Source of the DNA: an uncultured Clostridia bacterium
Lineage (GTDB): Bacteria > Bacillota > Clostridia > Christensenellales > CAG-917
Reading direction: 5' to 3'
Length of the DNA: 64,000 nucleotides
NCBI GenBank assembly: GCA_944332815.1
Contig: CALVKQ010000008.1
Location: 1 to 64,000, forward strand
In this document: positions 15,877 through 24,187 of the stretch, one piece after another
Numbering within the stretch: the first letter of the stretch is position 1
Layout: the number at the start of each line of letters is the position of its first letter
The notes under the pieces: model-generated
Database searches by the model: none
Told to the model about the DNA's origin: nothing
Seen by the model: only the letters and a program-made list of their open reading frames with translations
Made by a program: the position numbers and the translations under genes

Positions 15877-17178
15877 ATGAGCAAGATGACGATAAGAGAT
15901 GTTGACGTCAAAGGCAAAAAGTGTCTGACCCGTGTGGACTTCAACGTTCCCATGGTGGACGGTGTGATAACCGATGAGAACCGTATCAACGGCGCGCTTC
16001 CCACCATCAAATATCTGATGGAGCACGGCGCAAAGGTCATCCTTTGTTCTCACCTCGGCAAGCCCCACAACATCTTCACCCCCGGTTTCGGGCTCACCAA
16101 GAAGGAGAAAAAGGCGGTGGAAGCCCTCCCCGAAAACGAGAGAGAGGCGGCAAAGGCGGAGTATATCGCCAAGGCGCTCAAAAACGACCCCAAGAAGTTC
16201 TCTTTGAAGCCCGTCGCGGACAGGCTTGCGGAGATCTTCCCCGGCAAGGTCACTTTTGCGACCGATCTCGTGGGCGAGGACGCGCACAAGAAAGTCGCAG
16301 CCCTCAAAGACGGCGAGTGCGTGCTGCTCGAAAACACCCGTTTCGAAGCCGGCGAGGAGAAGAACAGCGAGGAACTTTGCAAGAAACTGGCGGATTTTTG
16401 CGACATTTACGTCAACGACGCGTTCGGCACGGCGCACCGTGCGCACGCGACCACCGCAGGCATCGCGCAGTACGGCTACGCGCCCGTTGCGGTGAGCGGC
16501 TTCCTCATTGAGAAGGAACTCAAATTCCTGGGCGGCGCGGTGGAAAACCCGGCGCGTCCTTTCGTCGCCATACTGGGCGGCGCGAAAGTGTCCGACAAGA
16601 TAGGCGTCATCGAGAGCCTCATCGGCAAGTGCGACGCGCTCATCATCGGCGGCGGCATGGCATACACCTTCCGCGCGGCGCTCGGCTACAAAGTGGGCAA
16701 CAGCCTCCTCGAAGAGGACAAGATCGAGCTCGCCAAGGAACTCATGAAGAAGGCGGAGGAAAAGGGCGTCAAGCTCATGCTCCCCGTTGATAACGTCATA
16801 GCGGACGCGTTCTCCAACGACGCCAACACCGCCGTTGCGGAAGGCGACATCCCCGACGGTTGGATGGGGCTGGACATCGGACCCAAGACCATCGCAATGT
16901 TCTCTGACGCCGTCAAGAGCGCAAAGACGGTGGTGTGGAACGGACCCATGGGCGTGTTCGAGATGGAGAAGTTCGCGACGGGCACCAAAGCCGTGGCGCA
17001 GGCGCTTGCGGAAACCGACGCCATCACCATCATCGGCGGCGGCGACAGCGCGGCAGCGGTGGCGCAGCTCGGCTACGCGGACAAGATGACCCACATCTCC
17101 ACGGGCGGCGGCGCGTCGCTGGAGTTTTTGGAAGGCAAAGTGCTGCCCGGCATCGCCTGCCTGAACGACAAGAAGTGA
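15877..17178 (+). CDS. pgk: Phosphoglycerate kinase
   Basis: A 433-aa glycolytic kinase making ATP and 3-phosphoglycerate from 1,3-bisphosphoglycerate. Family blocks: TRVDFNVPM (18-26), ILCSHLGKP (55-63), [50 protein letters not shown] and the nucleotide loop [10 protein letters not shown]. Residues 64-105 form a charged helical insertion ([20 protein letters not shown] onwards) absent from the common 390-400 aa bacterial enzymes. A strong AAGGAG ribosome site and promoter precede it. It opens the pgk-tpiA-gpmI cluster. Confidence 0.97.
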   Translation: MSKMTIRDVDVKGKKCLTRVDFNVPMVDGVITDENRINGALPTIKYLMEHGAKVILCSHLGKPHNIFTPGFGLTKKEKKAVEALPENEREAAKAEYIAKALKNDPKKFSLKPVADRLAEIFPGKVTFATDLVGEDAHKKVAALKDGECVLLENTRFEAGEEKNSEELCKKLADFCDIYVNDAFGTAHRAHATTAGIAQYGYAPVAVSGFLIEKELKFLGGAVENPARPFVAILGGAKVSDKIGVIESLIGKCDALIIGGGMAYTFRAALGYKVGNSLLEEDKIELAKELMKKAEEKGVKLMLPVDNVIADAFSNDANTAVAEGDIPDGWMGLDIGPKTIAMFSDAVKSAKTVVWNGPMGVFEMEKFATGTKAVAQALAETDAITIIGGGDSAAAVAQLGYADKMTHISTGGGASLEFLEGKVLPGIACLNDKK

Positions 17179-17336
17179 AATGAGGCAAAGCTGTCGTAAA
17201 TCACCGTATCGGATGTTTATCGTCAAGAATAGTGTTATAAACGTCGGATAGCGTCGGTTTACGGCGGCTATGCGCAGGATAAGAAAACCGCACGCGGCAG
17301 AGTCCGCGCCATATAACGATAAGAAAGGAGAATATT

Positions 17337-18086
17337 ATGCGTAAACCCATCATTGCCGGCAACTGGAAGATGAACAACACCATCGCCGAAACCAAAGCCC
17401 TCGTCGCCGATCTCATCCCCCTCGTTAAGGATGCGGCGTGCGACGTCGTCATCTGCACCCCTTACACCGATCTCGCCGCCGCGGTGGAAGCCACCAAGGG
17501 CAGCAACATCAAAGTGGGCGCGGAGAACGTCCACTGGGCGGAAAAAGGAGCTTTCACGGGCGAGATAAGCGCGAAGATGCTGGTCGAACTCGGCGTGGAG
17601 TACGTCATCATCGGTCACAGCGAGAGGAGGCAGTACTTCGGTGAAACGGACGAAACCGTCAACGCGCGCATGAAAGCGGCGCTAGCCGCAGGGCTCAAAC
17701 CCATAGTGTGCGTGGGCGAAACGCTGGAAGAGCGCGAGGGCGGCAAGACGGAAGAAGTGGTCACCCGTCAGACCGTTGCGGCGTTCAAGGACATCGACAA
17801 GGACGAGCTGGACAACATCGTCATAGCTTACGAACCCGTCTGGGCGATCGGCACCGGCAAGACCGCGACCGCGCAGGATGCCAACGACACTATCAAGGTC
17901 ATCCGCGACACCATGGCGAAGCTGTATTGCCCCAAGTGTGCGGAGAACAGAGTGCGCATCCAGTACGGCGGCAGTATGAATCCCAAGAACGCGAGCGAGC
18001 TCATGGCGATGCCCGAGATAGACGGCGGACTCATCGGCGGCGCTTCCTTGAAGGCGGAGGATTTCTCCAAGGTCGTCAATTATTGA
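17337..18086 (+). CDS. tpiA: Triosephosphate isomerase
   Basis: A 249-aa TIM-barrel enzyme interconverting dihydroxyacetone phosphate and glyceraldehyde 3-phosphate. Catalytic residues are in place: N and K in AGNWKMN (residues 7-13), His in IIGHSERR (about 93-100), Glu in AYEPVWAIGTGKTA (about 165-178), and the phosphate loop IQYGGSMNPKN. The ribosome site is AAAGGAG. The 158-bp gap after pgk has no obvious terminator, so read-through from the pgk promoter is likely. A terminator follows at 18104. Confidence 0.98.
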   Translation: MRKPIIAGNWKMNNTIAETKALVADLIPLVKDAACDVVICTPYTDLAAAVEATKGSNIKVGAENVHWAEKGAFTGEISAKMLVELGVEYVIIGHSERRQYFGETDETVNARMKAALAAGLKPIVCVGETLEEREGGKTEEVVTRQTVAAFKDIDKDELDNIVIAYEPVWAIGTGKTATAQDANDTIKVIRDTMAKLYCPKCAENRVRIQYGGSMNPKNASELMAMPEIDGGLIGGASLKAEDFSKVVNY

Positions 18087-18103
18087 TAATGACCGCTCAA
18101 CGT

Positions 18104-18132
18104 AAAATGCCGCCCGAGCAGGGCGGCATTTT
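18104..18132 (+). terminator. Terminator after tpiA
   Basis: AAAATGCCGCCC (18104-18115) pairs with GGGCGGCATTTT (18121-18132) around GAGCA. The A- and T-runs on both sides make it usable in either direction. Confidence 0.85.
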
Positions 18133-18213
18133 GACCGTCGGGCGGCGAGAAAGCGGATGAGGCGGCGGCGTTAAAACAGCTTTTGACGTGCGCTTGCGCG
18201 AGCGTGCATACGT

Positions 18214-18242
18214 TTGACTATGCGCGCGCGTCATGATACAAT
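18214..18242 (+). promoter_or_regulatory. gpmI promoter
   Basis: TTGACT (18214-18219), a 17-nt spacer and TACAAT (18237-18242). gpmI thus has its own promoter downstream of the tpiA terminator. Confidence 0.8.
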
Positions 18243-18285
18243 TATGCGGAAAATCGCGTCCTTCGGACGGTAAAAGAGGAAAAAT

Positions 18286-19854
18286 ATGGAAAATAAAGTC
18301 GTTTTGGTCGTCATGGACGGCGTGGGCAAGTCCACCACGGGGCTGGGAGATGCCGTGACCATGGCAAACACCCCTACGCTGGATAAGCTGCTCAAAGAGT
18401 GTCCGAACACTTACATAAAGGCGCACGGCACCGCAGTCGGGCTGCCTTCCGACGAGGATATGGGCAACAGCGAAGTTGGTCATAACGCGCTCGGCTGCGG
18501 ACAGATATACTCGCAGGGAGCGAAACTTGTGGAGGAAGCGATCGAAAGCGGCGCGATATTCGGGTCGTCCGCCTGGCGCGAGCTGGTCGGGAACTGCGTG
18601 AAGAATTCCTCCGCCATGCATTTTATCGGTCTGCTTTCGGACGGGAACGTCCACAGCAACATACATCACCTCATCGCTCTCATCGAGGGCGCGAAAAAGG
18701 AGGGGATAAAGAGAGTCCGCGTCCATGTCCTGCTGGACGGAAGGGATGTGCCTGCCACCAGCGCGCTCGTTTACGTGGATATGCTGGAAGAGGCGATGTC
18801 CTCCCTCAACGACGCCTCCTTTGACGCGCGCATCGCGTCGGGCGGCGGCAGGATGAAGATAACCATGGACCGCTACTTCGCGGATTGGGACATGGTGAAG
18901 CGCGGTTTCGACACTCACGTCTACGGGGAGGGCAGACAGTTCGCGAGCGCGACGGAAGCCATCGCCGCTTACCGTGCGGAGGAACCCGGCGTCATCGACC
19001 AGGATCTGCCGGCATTCGTCATCGCCGAGGACGGCAAGCCCGTGGGCGCGATGAAGGACGGGGACAGCGTGGTGCTCTTCAATTTCCGCGGCGACCGCGC
19101 GATAGAGCTCAGCATGGCATTCGACGACGCCGACTTCAAGGGCTTCGACCGCGGCGATATGCCCAAGGTCATGTACGCAGGGATGCTGGAATACGACGGC
19201 GACCTGCACCTGCCCAAGCGTTTCCTCGTCGAACCTCCCAAGATCGAGCACACTCTCACGGAGTTTCTCGTCGCGCACGGCGTCAACGAATACGCGGTGT
19301 CCGAAACGCAGAAGTTCGGTCACGTCACGTATTTCTGGAACGGCAACCGCAGTGAGAAGTTCAGCGACAAGCTGGAAACCTGGCAGGAGATCCCCAGCGA
19401 TAAGGTCACGTTCGATCAGCGTCCCTGGATGAAATCCGCGGAGGTCACCGACGCCGTCATCGCGGCGGTGAAGAGCGGCAAGTACGGCTTCATCCGCTGC
19501 AATTATCCCAACGGCGATATGGTGGGACACACCGGCAACCTCGACGCCACGATAGTGGGCGTGGAAGCGGTGGACCTCGGGCTTGCGCGTTTGCTGCCCG
19601 TCATCAAAGAGGAAGGTTACGCCCTCGTCGTCACCGCCGATCACGGCAACGCGGACGAGATGCTGGAAAAGAACAAGAAAGGCGTCGTGAGCGTGCGCAC
19701 CGCGCACAGCCTCAACCCCGTTCCCTTCATCGTCTGCAATGCGGACTGCGAGATAGCGGAAGGCGAATTCGGGCTCAGTAACGTGGCGGCTACCGTCGCC
19801 AAACTCATGGGGTTTGAGCCCGATCCTCACTGGAATGCGGCGATAATAAAATAA
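18286..19854 (+). CDS. gpmI: Phosphoglycerate mutase, cofactor-independent, plant-type
   Basis: A 522-aa di-manganese enzyme interconverting 3- and 2-phosphoglycerate. The metal-site motif VVMDGVG (5-11), the phosphoserine loop DEDMGNSEVGHNALGCG (about 52-68) and VTADHGNADEM (about 449) are present. Several blocks (AVGLPSDEDMGNSEVGHNALG, ASGGGRMKITMDRYFADW, KFGHVTYFWNGNRS, NYPNGDMVGHTGNLDATIVG) match the plant/trypanosomatid branch of iPGM better than the usual Bacillus form with QMGNSEVGH. It has its own promoter and ends just before the repeat block, whose first hairpin serves as terminator. Confidence 0.95.
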   Translation: MENKVVLVVMDGVGKSTTGLGDAVTMANTPTLDKLLKECPNTYIKAHGTAVGLPSDEDMGNSEVGHNALGCGQIYSQGAKLVEEAIESGAIFGSSAWRELVGNCVKNSSAMHFIGLLSDGNVHSNIHHLIALIEGAKKEGIKRVRVHVLLDGRDVPATSALVYVDMLEEAMSSLNDASFDARIASGGGRMKITMDRYFADWDMVKRGFDTHVYGEGRQFASATEAIAAYRAEEPGVIDQDLPAFVIAEDGKPVGAMKDGDSVVLFNFRGDRAIELSMAFDDADFKGFDRGDMPKVMYAGMLEYDGDLHLPKRFLVEPPKIEHTLTEFLVAHGVNEYAVSETQKFGHVTYFWNGNRSEKFSDKLETWQEIPSDKVTFDQRPWMKSAEVTDAVIAAVKSGKYGFIRCNYPNGDMVGHTGNLDATIVGVEAVDLGLARLLPVIKEEGYALVVTADHGNADEMLEKNKKGVVSVRTAHSLNPVPFIVCNADCEIAEGEFGLSNVAATVAKLMGFEPDPHWNAAIIK

Positions 19855-19918
19855 GAGAACGCCCCTATTTAAGCTATAGAGCAAGATATTTTACATTACC
19901 CTGAAACAGGAATGTGTC

Positions 19919-20008
19919 GGGACACAACGGGGACGGGGTAAATCGAAGTGTAAATGTAAAGTGCCGTGAGCGGCACTTTACATTTTTGCCCCGTCCCCGG
20001 TTGTTTCG
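19919..20008 (+). repeat. REPIN-like palindromic repeat, copy 1 (also gpmI terminator)
   Basis: The ends GGGACAnnnGGGGACGGGGTAAA and TTGCCCCGTCCCCGGTTGT are near-complementary. Inside is a perfect 15-bp stem (19952-19966 with 19971-19985, loop TGAG) followed by TTTTT. The inner stem differs from copies at 20576 and 57503 while the ends are shared. As the first hairpin after gpmI it can act as that gene's terminator. Confidence 0.75.
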
Positions 20009-20039
20009 GATTAAGAAAGAGCGCTCTACTCCAGTACAT

Positions 20040-20420
20040 GTGGGAAATAAAGGTTAATTGGAGTTTAATCCCCTAACATGGGAGTATTGAACCCCCTCCT
20101 TCCCTTCGGGCTTTCCTCCCCCGTGCCGAAAGGGTTGTACTCCTCGCATCATGCAGGACTAACTTTCCGCCTCTAAAAAAGTTTATTTCTTGCACTTACA
20201 TAATCAAGCGGAGAACTGCACCCACCGAGAACCCGGCACGGGCGGAGGAATGACGCGATTGACACTTCGTGTAACAATCGCTAGACCTTCGGTGCGGCAC
20301 TCGCGCACTACGCCCGTGTCTACTTAATGCTCCGTCGGCGCTCGGCGCTCACTTTTCGCGCCGCGACTTGCAAGCGTGGGCGAAAATCCGCCCACGGTGC
20401 AAGTTTGGCTGAGCGGCGCG
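20040..20420 (+). repeat. Repeat block A, first part
   Basis: Non-coding. Three segments recur in reverse orientation near 58.3-57.8 kb: 20042-20115 (GGGAAATAAAG, ACATGGGAGTATTG, CCCCCTCCTTCCC), 20252-20305 (GACGCGATTGAC, then TAACAATCGCT, ACCTTCGGT, CGGCACTC) and 20357-20420. The last is a long hairpin with stems CGCGCCG/CGGCGCG, ACTTGCA/TGCAAGT and CGTGGGCG/CGCCCACG. No gene is visible. Confidence 0.75.
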
Positions 20421-20423
20421 TTG

Positions 20424-20940
20424 TTCCGTCTTTGAATGAGAAAGTTGCAAATCACGCACGCCCACAATAAGTGAACGTGAGGAAAAGAGTATTTTGTTCC
20501 GTCTTTTAATGGGTGTAAGTCGGGTTCAGACACGCACGCTCATGTTTCACGTTATACGGAAAACAGGAACGCGTTGGGACAATAGGGGACGGGGTAAAGC
20601 CGGGGTACCCATCTTTGATGGGGCTTGGGGGCGCAAATGTCCAATGAGGGACAAAGCGCGTCCCTCATTGGACATTTTTACCCCGTCCCCATTTGTCCCG
20701 GATAAAGCACGCCCCGAATAAGTGTGCGTGAGGAATTAGAGTATTGTATTCCGCCTTTGAATGAGAGAGTTTTGATTAAGCACGCTCCGAACGAGTGAAC
20801 GTGGGGAATTGGGGTATAGTTCCGTCTTTGAAAAAGGGAGAGTTTTAATCAAGCACGCCCCGAAAGAGGGCACGTGGTGCATGGGGTGTTGTTCCGTCTT
20901 TTAATGGGTGTAAGTCGGGTTCGGGCATGCGTGTTCCTGT
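20424..20940 (+). repeat. Tandem ~72-bp repeat units in block A
   Basis: Units starting TTCCGTCTTTGAATG or TTCCGTCTTTTAATGGG begin at 20424, 20497, 20749, 20820 and 20892. The steps are 73, 252, 71 and 72 bp; the long step contains the palindromic element at 20576-20699. Each unit also carries a GCACGCYCCGAA..GTG..CGTG hairpin. The last unit runs up to the stop codon of the antiporter gene. Unit sequences diverge, so this is not a CRISPR array. Confidence 0.7.
20576..20699 (+). repeat. REPIN-like palindromic repeat, copy 2
   Basis: Ends GGGACAATAGGGGACGGGG (20576) and CCCCGTCCCCATTTGTCCC (to 20699) are inverted repeats. An inner perfect 18-bp stem pairs 20635-20652 with 20660-20677. The junction GAACGCGTTGGGACAAT is shared with copy 3 at 57.62 kb (reverse strand), so these two descend from a common larger block. 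Confidence 0.8.
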
Positions 20941-20941
20941 T

Positions 20942-22192
20942 TCACGCCGTGCGTTGTTCTCTGACATAGGTCGGAGGGAGTTCGGGGGGAGGAAGTTCCT
21001 TGCGGTAGGAGAGTTTGAGGAGCAGGGGAGTGAGCAGTGTGGTGGCGATGATGAGTATGAGCACGAAGGGCATTATCGCCGCGTCCACCAGCCCGGAGTC
21101 CACGCCGCGCTGCGCGCACACCAGCACGACTTCCGCGCGCACCATCATCCCGATGCCTACACGCAGGCTGTCTTTCGCGCCGTAGCCGCACATCAGAGCG
21201 CCGCCTCCGCAGCCTATCACTTTGCCTGCCATCCCTGCCAGGACAAACACCACGCCGAAGCCTGCCATCTGCGCGCTTATGGAGTCGAAATTGGAGGTGA
21301 CGCCTATGTTTGCAAAGAACACGGGCGCGAAGATCATGTAGTTGCTCACCTCTATCTTTCTGTCCACGTATTCCGTCTCGTGCAGTCCGGAGAGCATGAG
21401 CCCTGCGACGTACGCCCCCGTGATGTCGGCGACGCCGAACCAGGTTTCCGCGGCATATGCGTAAAAGAAGCACACGGCGAAGCTGAGTATGGGGATGCGG
21501 CGAGTGTGAGGATAGCGTTTTGAAAGATATTTGACGGCGAGCCTTATCAGGACGCCCACGGCGACCGCCGCCGCGAAGAAGGCTATCATCATGCCTATCG
21601 ACCTGCCGATGTCGCCTGCGCCGCCCGTTGCGTCTATGCTGATGAACAGTGAGAGCAGGACGATGCCTATCACATCGTCTATTATGGCGGCGGCGATTAT
21701 GGACATCCCGACTTTGGTGTTGAGTTTGCCCAGCTCTTTAAGCGCAGCCACCGTTATGCTGACGGAAGTAGCCGCGAGTATCGTGCCGTAGAAAAGGCAG
21801 GAAATGAGGTCGGTCTGCGACATGGAAGAGAACTTTCCGCCGTGCAGCATCCCTCCTGCGGCGAGAAAACCGAAGAGCAGGGGGAACGCCACGCCGAGCA
21901 GAGTTATCACCACGCTGGGGACGCCTATCTTTTTGAACTGTTTGAGGTCGGTGTCAAGCCCCGCGGAGAACATTATGAGGATGACGCCTATCTTGGCAAG
22001 GAAGGAGAGCCCCTCCATCGCGGAGGAGGTGAAGACCTGCTGACCGGGGATGTAACGTATCAGTCCGAGCAGTATGCCTGCGACTATCATCCCCACCACC
22101 TGCGGCAGCCCTACCTTTTTGCCGAGGATGGAGAAAAGTTTTGCCACCACAAGTATCAACGCAAGCGGCAGAAGCAGTTCGTCTACGTTCAT
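20942..22192 (-). CDS. Cation:proton antiporter (CPA2/KefB-type)
   Basis: A 416-aa membrane protein with about 12 hydrophobic segments, of the Na+/H+ exchanger superfamily. The opening LPLALILVVAKLFSILGKKVGLPQVVGMIVAGILLG (about 7-42) is typical of KefB/CPA2 proteins. The core has AAIIDDVIGIVLLSLF (about 167-182), whose paired Asp residues are the expected ion-binding site. There is no TrkA-N domain. The start at 22192 is chosen because GGGAGG is 5 nt from this ATG and only 2 nt from the preceding one. Ion preference (Na+ or K+) cannot be decided. Confidence 0.9.
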   Translation of the reverse strand: MNVDELLLPLALILVVAKLFSILGKKVGLPQVVGMIVAGILLGLIRYIPGQQVFTSSAMEGLSFLAKIGVILIMFSAGLDTDLKQFKKIGVPSVVITLLGVAFPLLFGFLAAGGMLHGGKFSSMSQTDLISCLFYGTILAATSVSITVAALKELGKLNTKVGMSIIAAAIIDDVIGIVLLSLFISIDATGGAGDIGRSIGMMIAFFAAAVAVGVLIRLAVKYLSKRYPHTRRIPILSFAVCFFYAYAAETWFGVADITGAYVAGLMLSGLHETEYVDRKIEVSNYMIFAPVFFANIGVTSNFDSISAQMAGFGVVFVLAGMAGKVIGCGGGALMCGYGAKDSLRVGIGMMVRAEVVLVCAQRGVDSGLVDAAIMPFVLILIIATTLLTPLLLKLSYRKELPPPELPPTYVREQRTA

Positions 22193-22292
22193 CATGACCT
22201 CCCTTGGCGCGCCCCTCGAGCGCGCGTCCGCACAAGACGTTAATGTTATACGCCGCCAGTCGCGCGAAGTCAAGCGCAGGCGGAAAAAATGC

Positions 22293-22360
22293 TCATCCGT
22301 CCTTGCAAAGCCGTCATCCGTCCTTGCCCACGCGAAACGAAGGACGTTTCGTTTTTAAGA
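22293..22360. promoter_or_regulatory. Direct repeats and hairpin upstream of the antiporter
   Basis: TCATCCGTCCTTGC occurs at 22293-22306 and 22314-22327, followed by a CGAAACG..CGTTTCG hairpin with a T-run (22333-22356). They lie about 100-165 bp upstream of the leftward antiporter gene and could be operator sites or a terminator of unknown transcript. Otherwise the gap 22193-22520 shows only the promoter at 22468. Confidence 0.35.
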
Positions 22361-22467
22361 TAATATTGCACAAAAAAGCATTTTATCGTAAATATTGTGA
22401 CTATAAACATTGTATTGTTGTGATACGGTGTGTTAAGGGCAGGCAAAAAATGGGTGAGGTAAAACGA

Positions 22468-22497
22468 TTGACACCGATATTTGCAAAATGGTAAAAT
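22468..22497 (+). promoter_or_regulatory. Promoter of the small membrane gene at 22521
   Basis: TTGACA (22468-22473), an 18-nt spacer and TAAAAT (22492-22497), 23 nt before the ATG. Confidence 0.7.
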
Positions 22498-22520
22498 CTA
22501 TATGACCGAAGAGGTTGAGT

Positions 22521-22958
22521 ATGTTGGATTTTCAGACTGCACTCATCGGCGTGTCTTTCACGGTCGTCACCCTCGCCGCCGTCCTTGCAGGGACGAGCGT
22601 CCTGGTGTGCGTGGTCACGCTGATCAAAAATCTTCCCAAGGGGATAAAGGCGCTGCGTGCTGCCACGGAGTCCTCCGTTTACGCTCTCGCTTTGTGCGGA
22701 CAGAGCGTCGCGGAAGAGATGTGGTTCGCGCGGCTTCAATCCATCTTCGGCAAATATGTGCTTTTCGGGATGTGCGGCATATACGTATCCGTGGCGAAGC
22801 TGCTTGCAAACGGAGCGGACAACGCCTGTTACGCGCGCAGGAGCGCGCCTTGCGTCACTCTGACCAAAGAGGGCAAGGGTCACGGCATCGTCCAGCCCAG
22901 CGCATGTTGCGCGGCGCCGGCATCCTTTTTCAATTTTTCCGTTGTCATGAAGCAATGA
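22521..22958 (+). CDS. Small membrane-anchored protein, unknown
   Basis: A 145-aa protein with one strong N-terminal hydrophobic segment (MLDFQTALIGVSFTVVTLAA through LVCVVTLI, residues 1-34), then a soluble part with cysteines (CGQS, CGIY, CYAR, CVTL, CCAAP). The N-terminus vaguely resembles gamma subunits of decarboxylase sodium pumps, but the rest does not, so no function is assigned. ATG 22521 is chosen over the TTG at 22515 because AGAGG is 6 nt upstream. The consensus promoter in front supports a real gene. The following gap 22959-23224 contains no recognised feature. Confidence 0.6.
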   Translation: MLDFQTALIGVSFTVVTLAAVLAGTSVLVCVVTLIKNLPKGIKALRAATESSVYALALCGQSVAEEMWFARLQSIFGKYVLFGMCGIYVSVAKLLANGADNACYARRSAPCVTLTKEGKGHGIVQPSACCAAPASFFNFSVVMKQ

Positions 22959-23224
22959 GAATGGCGGCGCACCGTGCGCTTGCTCTTTTGCACATACACG
23001 TGCGCGCGCCCGCGCGTTATATTCCGCATTGTAAGACTTTTGTAAGAATTTCGTCATGAGTCGGTAAGGAACGCGGAGTAGAATGAAGTGGGAGCGTACA
23101 CGCCCGATGTCGAAAGAGGAGGCGCGGCGCCTTATACGCATATCGTGCGCGCGTTGCGTGCGCGTCATAATATAAAACCGCCGATACGGCGGACACTAAA
23201 AGCGAAAACACCAGGAGAAGAAAT

Positions 23225-24187
23225 ATGCTTAAAGTCACAAACCTCAAAAAAGTTTATCCCAAGAGCGACCGCGTGGCGGTGGATGACATCTCATTCGAAC
23301 TGCGCCCCGGCGAGATCTTCGGCTTCCTCGGTCAGAACGGCGCAGGGAAGTCCACCACCATCAAGTGCCTGACGGGCATCCTGCCTTTTGACGGCGGCAG
23401 CATCGAAGTGTGCGGCTACGACATCCAAAAGGAGCCCATCAAGGCGAAGATGAACATGGGGTACGTCCCCGACAACCATTCCGTCTACGAGAAGCTGACG
23501 GGCAGGGAATACGTCAACTACGTCGCCGACCTTTACCGCGTGTCCAAGCAGGACAGGACGGAGAGGCTGGAAAGATATCTGGATCTGTTCAAGCTCCGTT
23601 TTGCCATTGACAAGCAGATCAAGGCTTACTCCCACGGCATGAAGCAGAAGATATGCATCATTGCCGCGCTCATCCACGAGCCCAGGCTGTGGGTGTTGGA
23701 CGAGCCCATGATGGGTCTTGACCCCCAGTCCACGGCGGAGATCATCGCATACATGCGCGAACATTGCGCCAAGGGAAACACGGTCTTTTTCTCCAGCCAC
23801 AACCTTGACCTGGTCAAGAGGCTGTGCCACCGCGTGGCGATCATCAACGATGGTCACCTCATCGACTGTTTCGACCTTGCAGGCAACGAGGAGAACAAAG
23901 CCAACCTCGAAGAGAGGTTCTTCAAGATCACCGGCACTTACGAGAAGCGACTGTTCGAGGACTATGTCGCGCAAGAGCAGGCGGAGATGCGTCCCGACAT
24001 GCCCGTTGAAAGTGTCGAAGAGCCTGTCAAACAGTCGGATACGTACACCGACGCCAACGATTATTACGGCTATGCCGCACCGGAGCAGTTTGATACGTAC
24101 GCCGGTAATAACGAAAATTATGATTATGCCGCACCGGAGCAGCCCTACGATCAGAATTATGATGGCGGCACGGAGGACGAACAATGA
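23225..24187 (+). CDS. ABC transporter ATP-binding protein with Tyr-rich tail
   Basis: A 320-aa ATPase. Residues 1-215 form a normal ABC domain: Walker A GQNGAGKST (38-46), a Q-loop region near YVPDNHSV, signature YSHGMKQKI (about 137) in place of LSGGQ, Walker B LWVLDEPMMGLDP (about 157) and H-loop SSHNLDLV. Residues about 262-320 are a low-complexity tail rich in Tyr, Asp, Asn and Gln, containing YGYAAPEQFDTYAG and YDYAAPEQPYDQNY. The gene overlaps the permease ATG by 4 nt. It probably powers the permease and acts with the two surface proteins downstream. Confidence 0.92.
   Translation: MLKVTNLKKVYPKSDRVAVDDISFELRPGEIFGFLGQNGAGKSTTIKCLTGILPFDGGSIEVCGYDIQKEPIKAKMNMGYVPDNHSVYEKLTGREYVNYVADLYRVSKQDRTERLERYLDLFKLRFAIDKQIKAYSHGMKQKICIIAALIHEPRLWVLDEPMMGLDPQSTAEIIAYMREHCAKGNTVFFSSHNLDLVKRLCHRVAIINDGHLIDCFDLAGNEENKANLEERFFKITGTYEKRLFEDYVAQEQAEMRPDMPVESVEEPVKQSDTYTDANDYYGYAAPEQFDTYAGNNENYDYAAPEQPYDQNYDGGTEDEQ

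Noticed and set aside
20424..20940. CRISPR array
   Set aside because: The period of about 72 bp looked array-like, but the repeats diverge, the intervening sequence is itself similar between units, and no cas genes are near.
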